This document shows, piece after piece, positions 8,043 through 17,045 of a stretch of 64,000 bases of DNA. The first letter of the stretch is position 1, and each line of letters opens with the position of its first letter. The notes beneath the pieces are model-generated. The model saw only the letters and a list, made by a program, of their open reading frames with translations. It did not search any database and was not told the origin of the DNA. The DNA comes from Algoriphagus faecimaris (lineage in GTDB: Bacteria; Bacteroidota; Bacteroidia; Cytophagales; Cyclobacteriaceae), in NCBI RefSeq assembly GCF_900101705.1, contig NZ_FNAC01000019.1, positions 17,019-81,018 on the forward strand, written 5' to 3'. The translations under genes and the position numbers were made by a program.

Positions 8043-9266
8043 TTATTTGCCGACTTGGCCTATAGAAATCATTGCACATCTGAAACCAATATGATTGGTA
8101 GCAGAGTCTTGATGCATGAATCTTCTCGTACCTGGAGCTAACCAATAGGTAACATCTCTCCAGCTTCCTCCTTTATATACTCTGATTTCGTCACTGAATT
8201 TAGAAATATCATAGTTTTCCGCTTCATCCTTGTATCCATCTTTTCGAACGGGATTAAGGTCATCTGCATCTTGGTATGTTAGAGGACGATAGACATCATA
8301 TACCCACTCATTCATGTTTCCGGCCATATGGTACAATCCAAAATCATTTGGTGCCATGTCGTAAACATTTGTAGGCAAGATTTCACCGTCATTTCGCTGA
8401 TTACCCGAGATACCTCCATAATCACCTCTGCCTCTTTTGAAGTTGGCTAAAAAATCACCTTGCTTTCCTTTTCGTTTCACGTTGTAAGGGTTACGAACGC
8501 CACGGCCATCCCATGGATAGATACGGCCATATTCTTGATTTTCGTCGAGGTACTGCGTTCCAATCATGGCTTTTGCTGCATATTCCCACTCCGCTTCACT
8601 TGGGAGACGGTAATCCGCTAGTGCTACACCTCTTTCGATCAATTGGGACTTTGTAAAAGAAGAGTCAATTCCTCTTTCGTCTCTGATGAGTTCTTGTACA
8701 TATTCTGTTCTCCACTTGGAGTAAACATTAGCCTGCTGCCAAGACACTCCGGCTACAGGATAAAAGTTGAATCCTGGAAATCTGAAGTAATACGACTGAT
8801 ACATGTCATTGAAAGATAATGCACCTCCCCAGACGTCTTCCCTAGGCTCGAGCTTGGCTAATGAATCTGCGCTTACCCTTTTTTTCATATCAAAAAGGAA
8901 CTCTCTGAAGTCGTTGTTGGTGATTTCCGTTTCGTCTAAGTAAAAATTAGCAATTGTCACCGTACGTTCCAGATTGTCTCTGAAAGTCATGATGTCTTCT
9001 TCTTGGGATCCCAAAACAGCTCGGCCACCTTGAATAAATTTCAAGTTTGGACCCGGTATCTGCTCTGCATTTTTGGCCACAAAAAAGTTAGTAGAGTCAT
9101 TTTCGTCAAAAGAAAATTCTGCACCGGTGGTGGCACTCTTTTTTCCTGGGTTTTTGGCAGTGCGTCTACCATAACCAGGAGTTTTGTTACAGGAAGAAAG
9201 TACAGCTCCTCCGACAATCATCAGAGCAGCGGCCCACATTCCCCAGGATTTGTTACTAAAACGCAT
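8043..9266 (-). CDS. Gliding-motility lipoprotein of GldJ/GldK type (SUMF1/FGE fold)
   Basis: 407-residue lipoprotein: lipobox LSSC with Cys26, a basic/serine linker to about residue 70, then a formylglycine-generating-enzyme-like fold (LKFIQGGRAVLGSQEED; FYLDETEITNNDFREFL; YRLPSEAEWEYAA; GNMNEWVYD; GGSWRD; GFRCAM). The paired catalytic cysteines of true FGE enzymes are absent, as in GldJ and GldK, which are structural lipoproteins of gliding and type IX secretion. The GPNLKF...EEDIM entry into the domain resembles GldJ more than GldK, and gldLMN do not follow, so GldJ is slightly preferred. Another secreted SUMF1 protein is possible. Monocistronic, with its own promoter and terminator. Confidence 0.7.
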   Translation of the reverse strand: MRFSNKSWGMWAAALMIVGGAVLSSCNKTPGYGRRTAKNPGKKSATTGAEFSFDENDSTNFFVAKNAEQIPGPNLKFIQGGRAVLGSQEEDIMTFRDNLERTVTIANFYLDETEITNNDFREFLFDMKKRVSADSLAKLEPREDVWGGALSFNDMYQSYYFRFPGFNFYPVAGVSWQQANVYSKWRTEYVQELIRDERGIDSSFTKSQLIERGVALADYRLPSEAEWEYAAKAMIGTQYLDENQEYGRIYPWDGRGVRNPYNVKRKGKQGDFLANFKRGRGDYGGISGNQRNDGEILPTNVYDMAPNDFGLYHMAGNMNEWVYDVYRPLTYQDADDLNPVRKDGYKDEAENYDISKFSDEIRVYKGGSWRDVTYWLAPGTRRFMHQDSATNHIGFRCAMISIGQVGK

Positions 9267-9285
9267 ATGTTTATCAGGTTTAGAT

Positions 9286-9319
9286 CAAATTTAAGTCGCT
9301 AATATAAAGCCATTAGCAA
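9286..9319 (-). promoter_or_regulatory. Candidate promoter of the GldJ/K-type gene
   Basis: On the minus strand TTG (9319-9317) is followed after 23 nt by TAAATTTG (9293-9286), an exact TAnnTTTG. The ATG lies 19 nt downstream. Confidence 0.5.
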
Positions 9320-9438
9320 GCACTTCCAATTCTAAAAGGACTGCCTTGGAATACATAATTAATGTATTTGTATCGAATTCAGCCTTTTCCTACAAATTTT
9401 TTGTGCGAAAGTGCAATATTTATGCCAGTTAAATTTTT

Positions 9439-12400
9439 TTAATTTTTGTTTTCAAGCATCTCTTTTAGCCACTTTTGGGCTGAGGATATGCTACTTACGC
9501 CACTTACGGTAAGAATCAAACGATTTTTATGCTCTTTTATTTTAAAGTACCTGGAATTGAGCTGTGCAAACTGTATGATCTTTAAGAAAATAGGAGAACT
9601 GTAATAATCATCTCTGCTTGATGGGAGCAAAAAGCATTTCATTTGATCATTTTTCAAGACTAGCTTTTCGATACCTAGTTTTTCTGCTTTCCACCTCAGG
9701 CGGACTGTCTCCATGAGGTCGGTGACAGACGGAGGAATCGGACCAAACCGATCGGTCAGCATGGATGCAAATTTCTCTAATTCCTCTTCATTTTTGATAG
9801 AGTCCAACTTGGAGTATAAACCTAGTCGTTCGCTGATATTATTGACGTACTCTTCCGGTATCAGCAGCTCGAGATCGGTTTCTATGGTACAGTCTTGGAC
9901 CAGTACTTTTACTTTTTCTTTAAAATCCTCTTCAAATAGGGCCGCAAACTCGTTTTCCTTCAATTCCTGAACGGCTTCGTCGAGAATTTTATGATACATC
10001 TCAAAACCTAAATCGGTAATAAAGCCACTTTGCTCTGCACCGAGCAAATTACCGGCACCACGAATATCCAAATCCTTCATGGCTACCTTAAACCCATCTC
10101 CCAAGTCCGAAAATTCCTCTAGTGTTTGTAACCTTTTGCGTGACTCGGGGGTAAGGCCCGACAACGGTGGTGTAAGTAAGTAACAAAAGGCCTTTTTATT
10201 ACTTCGGCCTACTCTTCCGCGCATCTGATGAAGGTCACTCAAACCAAACATATGGGCTCGATTGATAATGATGGTATTGGCGTTGGGTATGTCGAGTCCG
10301 GATTCGATGATGTTGGTAGAGACTAGTACATCGTACTCATGATTGATAAAATCCACCATTACCTTTTCCAGTTTTTTGCCATCCATTTGCCCGTGTGCAC
10401 CTATCACGCGAGACTCGGGCACCAATTTCATAATGAGGTTGGCTATACTTTCGATCTCACCGACACGATTGTGTACAAAAAACACCTGGCCTCCTCTACG
10501 TAATTCATATGAAATAGCATCTCGGATGACTTCCTCTTGGAAAGTTTGAACCTCAGTCGTTACCGGTTGCCTATTCGGTGGCGGGGTAGCGATTACTGAT
10601 AAGTCTCTAGCTCCCATGAGTGAAAAATGCAGCGTCCTTGGAATTGGTGTTGCCGTCAAAGTCAATACATCTACATTTACCCGTAAATTTTTCAACTGAT
10701 CTTTGACTTTCACTCCGAATTTTTGCTCCTCGTCGATAATTAAAAGGCCAAGGTCTTTGAAATTGATGTCCTTGTTGACAATCCGATGCGTACCAACCAA
10801 AATATCGATGTCTCCGCTTTTTACACGCTCCACGATTTCCTTGATTTGCTTGGCAGTACGAAAGCGATTGATGTAGTCCACATTGACGGGAAAGTTGGAC
10901 AATCTTTCTTTAAAGGTCTGATAGTGCTGCATCGCCAAAATGGTGGTAGGCACTAAAACAGCGACCTGCTTTCGATCATTGACCGCTTTAAAAGCAGCTC
11001 GGATGGCTACTTCAGTCTTGCCAAACCCTACATCTCCACAGACCAACCGATCCATAGGATAGGTTTTTTCCATATCGGATTTAACATCGGAGGTAGCAAG
11101 CGCTTGATCAGGCGTGTCTTCATAAATGAAGGAGCTTTCGAGCTCCACTTGGAGGACAGAATCATTGGCAAAAGCAAAACCTGATGCTGATCTTCTTTTG
11201 GCATAAAGAGCAATCAGGTCCTTAGCGATGTCTTTTACCTGCTTTTTAGCCCGTTTTTTCTTGTTTTCCCATTCCGGAGAGCCCAATTTGGACATGGATG
11301 GCATTTGTCCTTCCTGTCCAGAGTACTTGGAGATTTTATGGAGGGAATGGATATTTACATACAGTAAATCATCATCTCTAAAAACCAAGCGAACTGCCTC
11401 CTGCATTTTTCCCGCCACGTCTACTTTTTCGAGTCCGGCAAACCTCCCCACACCGTAGTCCACATGGACAATGTAATCACCCGGGTGCAGCGCTTTGAGT
11501 TCCTTGATGGTGAGGGCTTTGGATTTACTCGCTTTTTTTCGGGATTTGTAGCGATGAAATCGCTCAAATAACTGATGGTCCGTGTAGCAGACCAATTTTC
11601 TACTCCTGTCCTCAAATCCTTCTCTGAGTCCAATAAGCATGCTCTGAACTTGCAAAGTGGGATCCAATTCCTGAAAAATACCTATCAATCGATCGATCTG
11701 TTTGGCATTTTCTGCCGTGATGATATTGGTAAATCCCTTCTTCTCATTCTCAGCCAAATTGCTGACTAGGAGATCAAAATTCTTGTTGAAGGAGGGCTGA
11801 GGTTGAGAGTCCCACTGAATCTGATGGGGCGTGTGGGAATAAAATTGACGTCCAAATTCTACCTGAGAAAAACCCTCCACCAATCGGATAAAATCGCTCC
11901 CCTGATCAAACAAATCTTTGGGTTCGAGTACAGTCTTGGTTTGGTTTGTCTTTGCCAGAATCTGTTGAAAAGCCATCTCCGCTTTATGAAAAGACTCGGT
12001 CATCACATCTGCTGTCAGCTGAAGATCCTTGATCCACAGTACGGCGTCTTCGGGTAAGAATTCCAGAAATGACTGCCTTACTTCTAGCAATAATTTGGTC
12101 TGGGTATTGGGAATTAAGGAGATTTGATCTACCGATTCGAGGGAAAGTTGACTTTCCGGATCAAAAGTTCGAATACTTTCGATCTCTTTTCCGAATAGTT
12201 CTATTCGATAAGGGTTTTCATTGGAAAAAGAAAAAACATCTACTATCCCACCTCGAATAGCAAACTGGCCCGGTTCATAAACAAAATCAGTCCGCTCAAA
12301 ATCATAGCTGCTTAGCAGCTCGGCCACAAATTCCATATCCACCATTTCTCCTACGCTAGCCGAGAAGGTATTTTCTTTGAGGGATCTTTTATTGATTACC

Positions 12401-12798
12401 TTTTCGTAAAGTGCCTCTGGGTAGGTGATGATGATCTTAGAACTTTTCTTATGCTCGAGAACTTGGTTGAGTATTTCAGATCGGAGGAGGACGCTGGCAT
12501 TGTCCACTTCTTCGTATTGATAAGGCTTTTTGAAGCTTGAGGGAAAAATCAGGTGTTCCTCTATTCCCAAAAGACTTTGAAGGTCTGAGTTGAGGTAGGC
12601 AGCCTCCTCCTTATCCTGTGCAATAATTAGATGAAATCCGCCTTTGGCTTGGAAATGTGTGGCAAAAAAAACCATATCCAAACTCCCCGATAGGCCACGC
12701 AGCTGATAAATGATGCGTTCCTTTTGGGATATAGTCTCTGAAAATGTCTGAAAAAAGGGATCAGATTGGTAGATGGATAGGAAAGCCTGTCGGTCCAA
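9439..12798 (-). CDS. mfd: Transcription-repair coupling factor Mfd
   Basis: 1119 residues. Mfd releases RNA polymerase stalled at DNA lesions and recruits UvrA. Order: UvrB-like N-terminal module; RNA-polymerase-interaction domain (HPGDYIVHVDYGVGRFAGLE, around residue 440); RecG-like translocase with Walker A CGDVGFGKTE, the DEEQ box and the GRVGRSNKKAFCYLL motif; C-terminal TRCF domain (residues ~960-1060). The start is a TTG, chosen because the resulting N-terminus (MDRQAFLSIYQSDPF) fits the family and no in-frame ATG occurs for about 40 codons. The uvrA gene for its partner lies at 36 kb. Divergent from the oxidase-subunit gene. Confidence 0.97.
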   Translation of the reverse strand: MDRQAFLSIYQSDPFFQTFSETISQKERIIYQLRGLSGSLDMVFFATHFQAKGGFHLIIAQDKEEAAYLNSDLQSLLGIEEHLIFPSSFKKPYQYEEVDNASVLLRSEILNQVLEHKKSSKIIITYPEALYEKVINKRSLKENTFSASVGEMVDMEFVAELLSSYDFERTDFVYEPGQFAIRGGIVDVFSFSNENPYRIELFGKEIESIRTFDPESQLSLESVDQISLIPNTQTKLLLEVRQSFLEFLPEDAVLWIKDLQLTADVMTESFHKAEMAFQQILAKTNQTKTVLEPKDLFDQGSDFIRLVEGFSQVEFGRQFYSHTPHQIQWDSQPQPSFNKNFDLLVSNLAENEKKGFTNIITAENAKQIDRLIGIFQELDPTLQVQSMLIGLREGFEDRSRKLVCYTDHQLFERFHRYKSRKKASKSKALTIKELKALHPGDYIVHVDYGVGRFAGLEKVDVAGKMQEAVRLVFRDDDLLYVNIHSLHKISKYSGQEGQMPSMSKLGSPEWENKKKRAKKQVKDIAKDLIALYAKRRSASGFAFANDSVLQVELESSFIYEDTPDQALATSDVKSDMEKTYPMDRLVCGDVGFGKTEVAIRAAFKAVNDRKQVAVLVPTTILAMQHYQTFKERLSNFPVNVDYINRFRTAKQIKEIVERVKSGDIDILVGTHRIVNKDINFKDLGLLIIDEEQKFGVKVKDQLKNLRVNVDVLTLTATPIPRTLHFSLMGARDLSVIATPPPNRQPVTTEVQTFQEEVIRDAISYELRRGGQVFFVHNRVGEIESIANLIMKLVPESRVIGAHGQMDGKKLEKVMVDFINHEYDVLVSTNIIESGLDIPNANTIIINRAHMFGLSDLHQMRGRVGRSNKKAFCYLLTPPLSGLTPESRKRLQTLEEFSDLGDGFKVAMKDLDIRGAGNLLGAEQSGFITDLGFEMYHKILDEAVQELKENEFAALFEEDFKEKVKVLVQDCTIETDLELLIPEEYVNNISERLGLYSKLDSIKNEEELEKFASMLTDRFGPIPPSVTDLMETVRLRWKAEKLGIEKLVLKNDQMKCFLLPSSRDDYYSSPIFLKIIQFAQLNSRYFKIKEHKNRLILTVSGVSSISSAQKWLKEMLENKN

Positions 12799-12916
12799 GA
12801 GTCAGGGGGGATTTTTGGTTTGAGTGTGCAATTTAGTGCTTTTGGAAGTTTGATTCCCAACTTTACTGAATTGAACAAAATTTTGAACCTAAGGCCCATA
12901 AAATTGTTTTGCCAAC

Positions 12917-13531
12917 GTGAAGGAAACTCAAAAACCTCAGACCTGGTTTCAAAAGCTGGAAAATTTACATCCCTACGAGACACTCTTATACTTAGGGATG
13001 TTTGGAAGTGGTCTCATTTTTCTATTTCTGGCGCTGGCATTTTTGTTTTCTGGACTAGATCAGTTGAATGGACTCAATCAAAGAATGCCGACTTCCTTTC
13101 TGATCTCTACCTTCTTATTGGTGATTAGCGGCTATACTGCCACTCGAATGCGAATTTTTTACCAAGAAGAGCGAACTCAAAAAGTGATTGGCTCTCTCAG
13201 AAACACTTTGCTGCTGGGCTTGATTTTCACTGCTTTACAATTTTTGGGTTGGAAAGAATTAGAATCCATGGGAATCAGCTTTCAAGGCCTTCCCAGTGGT
13301 AGTTTTCTTTATGTTTTGAGTGGAATCCATATTTTTCACCTGTTGGGAGCAATGATCTTCGCGGGAATTTTATGGGTCCAATTGCGAAAAACTCAAGCTG
13401 ACGAGATCAAGCATCTTATACTCTTGACCAATCCTTACGAAAAAATGAGAATTAGACTTTTCACCGTCTATTGGCAATTTATGGATGGAATTTGGTTGGT
13501 TTTGTTTCTTTTATTCGTACTTAGCTTCTGA
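12917..13531 (+). CDS. Cytochrome c oxidase subunit III-like membrane protein (orphan)
   Basis: 204 residues, about five membrane helices, GTG start. The pattern matches the heme-copper oxidase subunit III family: an ETLLYLGMFGSGLIFLFL first helix, an SGIHIFHLLGAM helix with paired histidines, and a terminal VYWQFMDGIWLVLFLL helix (the WHFVDxxW motif of CtaE/CoxC, here WQFMDGIW). No subunit I or II gene is adjacent, so it is an orphan copy that may assemble with an oxidase encoded elsewhere. Its TGA overlaps the next ATG by one base, indicating translational coupling. Confidence 0.8.
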   Translation: MKETQKPQTWFQKLENLHPYETLLYLGMFGSGLIFLFLALAFLFSGLDQLNGLNQRMPTSFLISTFLLVISGYTATRMRIFYQEERTQKVIGSLRNTLLLGLIFTALQFLGWKELESMGISFQGLPSGSFLYVLSGIHIFHLLGAMIFAGILWVQLRKTQADEIKHLILLTNPYEKMRIRLFTVYWQFMDGIWLVLFLLFVLSF

Positions 13532-13974
13532 TGATGAATATCACTATAGAAACAAGCGTAGAGCAATCTATGATTCAGGTCATGGAAGGTTTTGATGAAT
13601 CCCTATTTAAGAAACTCAGTCCTCCTTTTCCTCCAGTCAAATTACTTCGTTTTGATGGTTCTAAAAAAGGTGACTTAGTCTCTTTGGAATTAAATTTTTT
13701 GGCTTTTAGGCAAAAGTGGACGAGCAAAATAACCGAAGATGGCCTCTCAGAGGACGAGTTTTATTTTATTGACGAGGGTGTGGAACTGCCATTTTTTCTG
13801 AAGTATTGGAGGCATAAGCATCGGGTGATACAAAAAGAAGGTAAAAGTATCATTCGGGACGAAATCACTTTTAATGGCCCAAACCCCATCCTTACGGCCT
13901 TACTCTATCCGGCACTCTACGGGCAATTTTTATACAGAAAGCCCATCTATAAAAAAATCTTCAAGCAAGCTTAA
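13531..13974 (+). CDS. SRPBCC-like protein coupled to oxidase subunit III
   Basis: 147 residues without signal peptide or membrane helix. The pattern of an N-terminal strand with SVEQSMIQVMEGFDESLFKKLSPPFPPV, a strand-rich middle, and a long C-terminal helix fits the SRPBCC (START/Bet v1-like) ligand-binding fold; the residues ELPFFLKYWRHKHRV are characteristic of the Bacteroidota members I recall. Its ATG overlaps the preceding TGA (ATGA), so it is probably cotranslated with the oxidase-like gene. Ligand and function unknown. An ATG three bases later is an equally good start. Its stop overlaps that of the convergent fur gene. Confidence 0.65.
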   Translation: MMNITIETSVEQSMIQVMEGFDESLFKKLSPPFPPVKLLRFDGSKKGDLVSLELNFLAFRQKWTSKITEDGLSEDEFYFIDEGVELPFFLKYWRHKHRVIQKEGKSIIRDEITFNGPNPILTALLYPALYGQFLYRKPIYKKIFKQA

Positions 13975-14441
13975 ATCACGGTAAGGTTTTCACAATCTTT
14001 GATTTGGCAGTCTCCGTAAAGAACAAGGGAATGCGAACTGATGGCAGATTGAAACTCCTTGCCGATCATCTCCTTAATTTGATTGATTTTAGGATCGGAA
14101 AACTCTCGAATTTTTCTACACTGATTGCAGACATGATGATCATGATGCTTGTAGGTGAGGGCTTGTTCATAGAGGGCGACTTTATCCTTAAATTGATGCT
14201 TGACGGCAAGCCCACTCTCCACTAGCAAATCCAGGGTGTTGTAAATCGTCGCTCTACTGATGGTGTAGCCTTTATTTCGCATATTCAGAAAAAGTCCCTC
14301 TACATCGATATGCTCGTCTTCCGGCAGGGAATAAAGCTCGTCAATTACAGAAAACCGCTCAGGGGTTTTTCTGCTTCCCTGTTTGATCAGAAAGTTCTCA
14401 AATATTTTTTTTGCCTTTTCGATTAGTGCCTTGTCTGCCAT
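13971..14441 (-). CDS. fur: Fur-family metal-responsive repressor
   Basis: 156 residues. The DNA-binding domain ends with SRATIYNTLDLLVESG (62-77). The dimerisation domain holds the metal-binding cluster HHDHHVC (99-105) and two zinc-type pairs, Cys105/Cys108 and Cys145/Cys150. KIREF puts Glu113 where peroxide-sensing PerR proteins have Asp, which favours an iron-responsive Fur over PerR; this is inference. A perfect palindrome overlaps its -7 element, suggesting autoregulation. The stop codons of this gene and the convergent SRPBCC gene share the four bases TTAA (13971-13974). Confidence 0.85.
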   Translation of the reverse strand: MADKALIEKAKKIFENFLIKQGSRKTPERFSVIDELYSLPEDEHIDVEGLFLNMRNKGYTISRATIYNTLDLLVESGLAVKHQFKDKVALYEQALTYKHHDHHVCNQCRKIREFSDPKINQIKEMIGKEFQSAISSHSLVLYGDCQIKDCENLTVI

Positions 14442-14455
14442 TGTATGTCTTGTTC

Positions 14456-14478
14456 CAAAAATAAAGATGATTCTTTAT
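14456..14478 (-). promoter_or_regulatory. Candidate fur promoter with overlapping operator palindrome
   Basis: On the minus strand TATTTTTG (14463-14456) is an exact TAnnTTTG, 14 nt before the fur ATG. A 7-4-7 perfect inverted repeat, ATAAAGA (14461-14467) and TCTTTAT (14472-14478), overlaps it. The place and size suit autoregulatory binding by a Fur-type dimer. Confidence 0.4.
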
Positions 14479-14644
14479 CCATTTTTTGGCAACCAAGAAG
14501 CTCCGAAAGCGTCTAATTTGGTTTCAATCTAATTAAGCTCAAAACCATATTGGCCAAACAATTGGCCCTAGTTTGCTCGTTATATAAAATTGAAATTTGA
14601 CTCCAAAAATCCGTATATTAAAGCAATCACCCGGTAGCCTCTTT

Positions 14645-15898
14645 ATGATAAAAACCTGTTGTAGCGCGCTTTTTCTCATGCTATTCTTCTCCTTCAGCTC
14701 TTGGGCACAGGTTCCTGGTTTTTTTATGAAGGAAGAAAAGCGGAAAGTCACCTTACCATTTTATTCTTCTAATAGTCTGATTATTGTGCCGGTATCCATC
14801 AATGGTACTTATCCTGTAAATTTTCTGATAGACACGGGCGTGCGGTCAAATATTTTATTTTCTAAAGATCTAGGAGATGCAATGGGCCTGGAATACACCC
14901 GAAAAATCAATCTTATGGGTGCCGATGGGAGTACCGAATTGATGGCTTCTGTAGCCCCTATCAATCACTTTGACCTAGGGCCGATCGAAGGTATAGCACA
15001 AAGTCTTCTAGTCCTTGAGGAAGATTTTCTTGATCTTGAAGCGGTGGTTGGCGTACCGATTTATGGAATAATCGGCTATGAATTTTTTAAGTTTAATCCC
15101 GTCAAAATCAATTATGATGATGAAAAAATAGATTTTTATCAAACCGATAAGTTAAAATGGGGATCACTATTCTACAGAAAGTTGGACCTCGAACTCAATC
15201 AGAACAAACCCTATATCCAATCCAAAATAAGGCAAGCCGATGGCTCAGTTTTAAACGCCAAGCTGCTTATTGATACAGGTGCTAATCACGGCCTGCTGCT
15301 CAATAGAGAAACAAGTGATCAGATCACGATGCCCAATTTATTTATAGAAGCTGAGTTGGGACAAAGTCTCGGAGGAATCCTTTACGGCTTCATCGGAAGG
15401 GTAAATTGGCTACAGATGGCAGGAATTAGACAAAACGATGTTTTGACTTCCTATCCTGATCAGACAGCATTTTCCTATATTATCAAGGAATCCGGCCGCT
15501 TAGGTAGCCTGGGAGCGGAAGTCTTGGGTAGGACTAGGATGATTTTGGATTACCCCAATGAGAAAGCATACATCAAAAAGGGCAGATCCTTTTATTCGCC
15601 CTATGAATACGACATGAGTGGGATCACTGTAAGGAAGACCCCCTCAGAAGAAAAACGTTTTTATATAGGTTCCGTAAGGGCAGGATCACCAGCAGGAAAG
15701 GCGGGTATACAAGCTTTTGATGAAGTACTGAAAATCAATAAGCTACCCGTTTTAGTTTGGGAATTGGCTGATATTATCAAACTTTTCCGCTCAGAAGAAG
15801 GGAGGACTATAGAAATCGAGGTACGAAGATACTTTGATGAGGAGATGACTCGGTATGAAGACTACACGTTCCAGTTTAGGCTTACCAAGCAAATTTAA
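14645..15898 (+). CDS. Secreted double retropepsin-like aspartic protease with PDZ domain
   Basis: 417 residues from the ATG at 14645, chosen because it starts a signal peptide ending SSWAQ; a TTG 16 codons upstream would add a non-signal-like leader. There are two aspartyl-protease-like halves, each with a D-T-G: FLIDTGVRS (Asp63) and LLIDTGANH (Asp210). A PDZ domain occupies about 335-410 (GSVRAGSPAGKAGIQAFDEV). The two DTG motifs could form one bilobal active site from a single chain, unlike the homodimeric retropepsins. Likely periplasmic. Known relatives are annotated only as aspartyl protease family proteins. Substrate unknown. Confidence 0.8.
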   Translation: MIKTCCSALFLMLFFSFSSWAQVPGFFMKEEKRKVTLPFYSSNSLIIVPVSINGTYPVNFLIDTGVRSNILFSKDLGDAMGLEYTRKINLMGADGSTELMASVAPINHFDLGPIEGIAQSLLVLEEDFLDLEAVVGVPIYGIIGYEFFKFNPVKINYDDEKIDFYQTDKLKWGSLFYRKLDLELNQNKPYIQSKIRQADGSVLNAKLLIDTGANHGLLLNRETSDQITMPNLFIEAELGQSLGGILYGFIGRVNWLQMAGIRQNDVLTSYPDQTAFSYIIKESGRLGSLGAEVLGRTRMILDYPNEKAYIKKGRSFYSPYEYDMSGITVRKTPSEEKRFYIGSVRAGSPAGKAGIQAFDEVLKINKLPVLVWELADIIKLFRSEEGRTIEIEVRRYFDEEMTRYEDYTFQFRLTKQI

Positions 15899-15926
15899 AA
15901 AAGGGCTGAAAGAACGTTAAAATTCT

Positions 15927-15934
15927 TAATTTTG
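15927..15934 (+). promoter_or_regulatory. -7 element upstream of lemA
   Basis: TAATTTTG is an exact TAnnTTTG, 73 nt before the lemA ATG; no clear -33 partner was seen. Confidence 0.35.
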
Positions 15935-16007
15935 GGCATTCCGAAAGGAGAGCAACCTATTTTATTCAAAATCCGTCAATAGATACGTTTTTAACACATA
16001 GCAGAAC

Positions 16008-16598
16008 ATGAAAAAACTATTAATCCCTATCGCAATCCTAGCCGTGGTCGGTGTTTTTATCTACACTAAGGCAGTGGGTACCTACAATATGTTTGTACAA
16101 ACCGAGGAACAGGTCAACGGGCAGTGGGCAGAAGTAGAAACTCAATACCAGAGAAGAGCAGACCTCATTCCAAATTTGGTCAATACGGTTCGTGGTTATG
16201 CAGACTTTGAGCAAGAAACCCTGACCGGAGTCATCGAAGCTCGAGCCAATGCCACTTCCATGAATATTGATGCGAATAATCTTAGTCCTGAAAACCTGCA
16301 GCAATTTCAGCAAGCACAGGATCAATTGTCTGGAGCCTTGAGCCGATTATTGGTGACTGTGGAGCGGTATCCAGACCTCAAAGCCAACCAAAACTTTTTG
16401 GAACTACAGGCGCAGCTGGAAGGGACAGAAAATAGAATTGCGGTAGCCAGAAGAAATTTCAATGAGTCTGTAGTAACCTACAATACCAACCTGAGAACCT
16501 TCCCCAACAATCTCTTTGCAGGATGGTATGGATTTGAGACCAAGGGTACCTTCCAGGCTGCTGCAGGAGCTGAGAATGCACCTACGGTACAATTTTAA
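16008..16598 (+). CDS. lemA: LemA family protein
   Basis: 196 residues with one N-terminal membrane helix (residues 4-22) and a long alpha-helical domain. The family signature QRRADLIPNLVNTVRGYADFE is present in the first helices, and RNFNESVVTYNTNLRTFPN near the C-terminus is equally typical. LemA proteins face the periplasm or outside, and their function is poorly defined. The gene is followed after 9 bp by two TPM-domain genes; the LemA-TPM arrangement is widespread, which suggests a joint envelope role. Confidence 0.92.
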   Translation: MKKLLIPIAILAVVGVFIYTKAVGTYNMFVQTEEQVNGQWAEVETQYQRRADLIPNLVNTVRGYADFEQETLTGVIEARANATSMNIDANNLSPENLQQFQQAQDQLSGALSRLLVTVERYPDLKANQNFLELQAQLEGTENRIAVARRNFNESVVTYNTNLRTFPNNLFAGWYGFETKGTFQAAAGAENAPTVQF

Positions 16599-16607
16599 TC
16601 GATAGTC

Positions 16608-17045
16608 ATGGCTCAAAAACTATTTTCGGCAGAAGAAAAGACTCAAATCATTGAGGCAATCAAAACAGCCGAAAACCTCACCTCAGGAGAAATCCAAGTA
16701 CATATCGAAAGCCACTGTAAAATGGAGGTACTTGACCGTGCTGCCGAGGTCTTTGAAAAACTCAAGATGTATCAGACGGCTCAGCGAAACGGTGTGCTTT
16801 TTTATCTGGCGGTAGAGGATCATAAATTTGCCATTTTAGGAGATTCGGGCATCAATCAAGTGGTTCCTGAGCACTTCTGGGAAGAGATCAAGGATCATAT
16901 GGCCGCTCTATTCCGTGCAGGTAAATTTACCCAAGGCCTGATTGATGGCATTCATATGGCCGGTGATCAACTAGCCACACATTTTCCTCATCAAGGGGAT
17001 GACGACGAAAACGAATTATCTGATGAAATTTCCTTCGGGTCTTAA
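16608..17045 (+). CDS. TPM-domain protein without signal peptide
   Basis: 145 residues forming a single TPM (TLP18.3/Psb32/MOLO-1) domain: FSAEEKTQIIEAIKTAE, a TSGEIQVHIES strand, and RNGVLFYLAVEDHKFAILGD. There is no signal peptide or membrane helix, so it probably stays in the cytoplasm or docks on a partner, unlike the following gene. The C-terminus is strongly acidic (GDDDENELSDE). It is 9 bp after lemA and its 3' end overlaps the next coding region. Confidence 0.85.
   Translation: MAQKLFSAEEKTQIIEAIKTAENLTSGEIQVHIESHCKMEVLDRAAEVFEKLKMYQTAQRNGVLFYLAVEDHKFAILGDSGINQVVPEHFWEEIKDHMAALFRAGKFTQGLIDGIHMAGDQLATHFPHQGDDDENELSDEISFGS

Noticed and set aside
7942..8145. Minus-strand frame of 67 codons overlapping the GldJ/K-type gene end
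   Set aside because: It runs through the terminator hairpin and overlaps a good gene in another frame.
14553..14568. Short GGCCAA/TTGGCC hairpin before the protease gene
   Set aside because: Only six base pairs, no T run and no clear link to a promoter; too short to claim.
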